Of a stretch of DNA of 64,000 nucleotides, positions 63,935-64,000 are shown piece by piece. The position numbers and the translations under genes were made by a program. Under the pieces are notes generated by a model. It was not told where the DNA came from, did not search any database, and worked only from the letters and a program-made list of their open reading frames with translations. This DNA is from Chionis minor (taxonomy: Eukaryota; Chordata; Aves; Charadriiformes; Chionididae): assembly GCA_013398295.1 (NCBI GenBank), contig VZSF01003003.1, forward strand, positions 367,061-431,060. The letters run 5' to 3'. Position 1 is the first letter of the stretch. Every line of letters begins with the position of its first letter.

Positions 63935-64000
63935 CTGCGGGAGACACCGGCGACCCACCGGGGCTGAAGCCACCTCGGCGGCCGAGGCGGCCCCGGCCCC
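63590..64000. promoter_or_regulatory. CpG-rich segment at the 5' side of TFPI2 (edge of a probable CpG island)
   Basis: Base composition changes abruptly here from AT-rich to strongly GC-rich, with many CpG dinucleotides (for example around 63685-63740 and 63840-63930). It covers the Kunitz 1 exon, part of the following intron and the sequence up to the window edge. It probably is the downstream part of the promoter CpG island of TFPI2. The human TFPI2 promoter is known to be a CpG island that is silenced by methylation in tumours. The promoter itself is not in the window. Confidence 0.7.
63755..63934 (-). CDS. TFPI2: TFPI2 exon encoding Kunitz domain 1
   Basis: This 180-bp exon is bounded by an acceptor ending CCCGCAG (AG at 63936-63935) and a donor GTGAGT beginning at 63754. 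It starts and ends in phase 1. The peptide runs from KQRACLLPPDDGPC to CEKNCWTIK and contains all six Kunitz cysteines. The reactive loop reads GPCRAL, so the P1 residue after the second cysteine is Arg, as expected for an inhibitor of plasmin- or trypsin-like proteases. The conserved YGGCHGNANNF block follows. The exon sits inside a very GC-rich, CpG-rich segment, unlike the other exons. I am sure of the domain and of both splice borders by inspection; the preceding exon is outside the window. Confidence 0.95.

Noticed and set aside
63479..63973. 164-codon Ala/Arg/Pro/Gly-rich minus frame over the Kunitz 1 exon
   Set aside because: It is an alternative frame in CpG-rich DNA, begins with GTG, and overlaps the true Kunitz frame.
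1..64000. CRISPR arrays, operons, phage or plasmid modules
   Set aside because: The sequence is vertebrate; no regularly spaced repeats or prokaryotic gene organisation were seen.

Overview
This window looks like bird nuclear DNA. It holds several CR1 LINE copies with the avian ATTCTATG terminal repeats, a solo LTR that starts TGTC and ends with CA, introns with GT/AG borders, and long non-coding stretches. I see no bacterial or viral gene organisation, no CRISPR array and no operon. I cannot name the species.

The only gene I can support lies at the right end on the minus strand. It is the 3' part of TFPI2 (tissue factor pathway inhibitor 2), a secreted Kunitz-type serine protease inhibitor. 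Four coding exons are visible: Kunitz 1 (63755-63934), Kunitz 2 (63088-63267), Kunitz 3 (61659-61832) and a basic C-terminal tail exon with the stop codon (59259-59359). Every junction is phase 1 and every donor and acceptor is GT/AG. The signal-peptide exon and promoter appear to lie beyond base 64000. The GC-rich, CpG-rich end of the window (about 63590-64000) looks like the edge of a promoter-associated CpG island.

The remaining 59 kb is intergenic, downstream of TFPI2. In other vertebrates, as I recall, this side of TFPI2 faces CALCR across a large gene-poor interval, but I see no CALCR exon here. Recognisable contents are a 728-bp solo LTR with a perfect 5-bp target duplication (4641-5368); two longer 5'-truncated CR1 copies with reverse transcriptase remnants (22581-23440, interrupted by 188 N, and 27971-28912); four or five short CR1 tails; one much older CR1 fragment (30313-30445); a 110-bp purine-only-like tract (13410-13521); and simple repeats. 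Other open frames are short, lack recognisable domains and fit chance.

I found no convincing undescribed system. The points most worth a second look are the reactive-site residues of the second and third Kunitz domains, the CR1 assembly gap that is clearly undersized, the intact solo LTR with a TATA box, and a CpG-enriched patch downstream of TFPI2.
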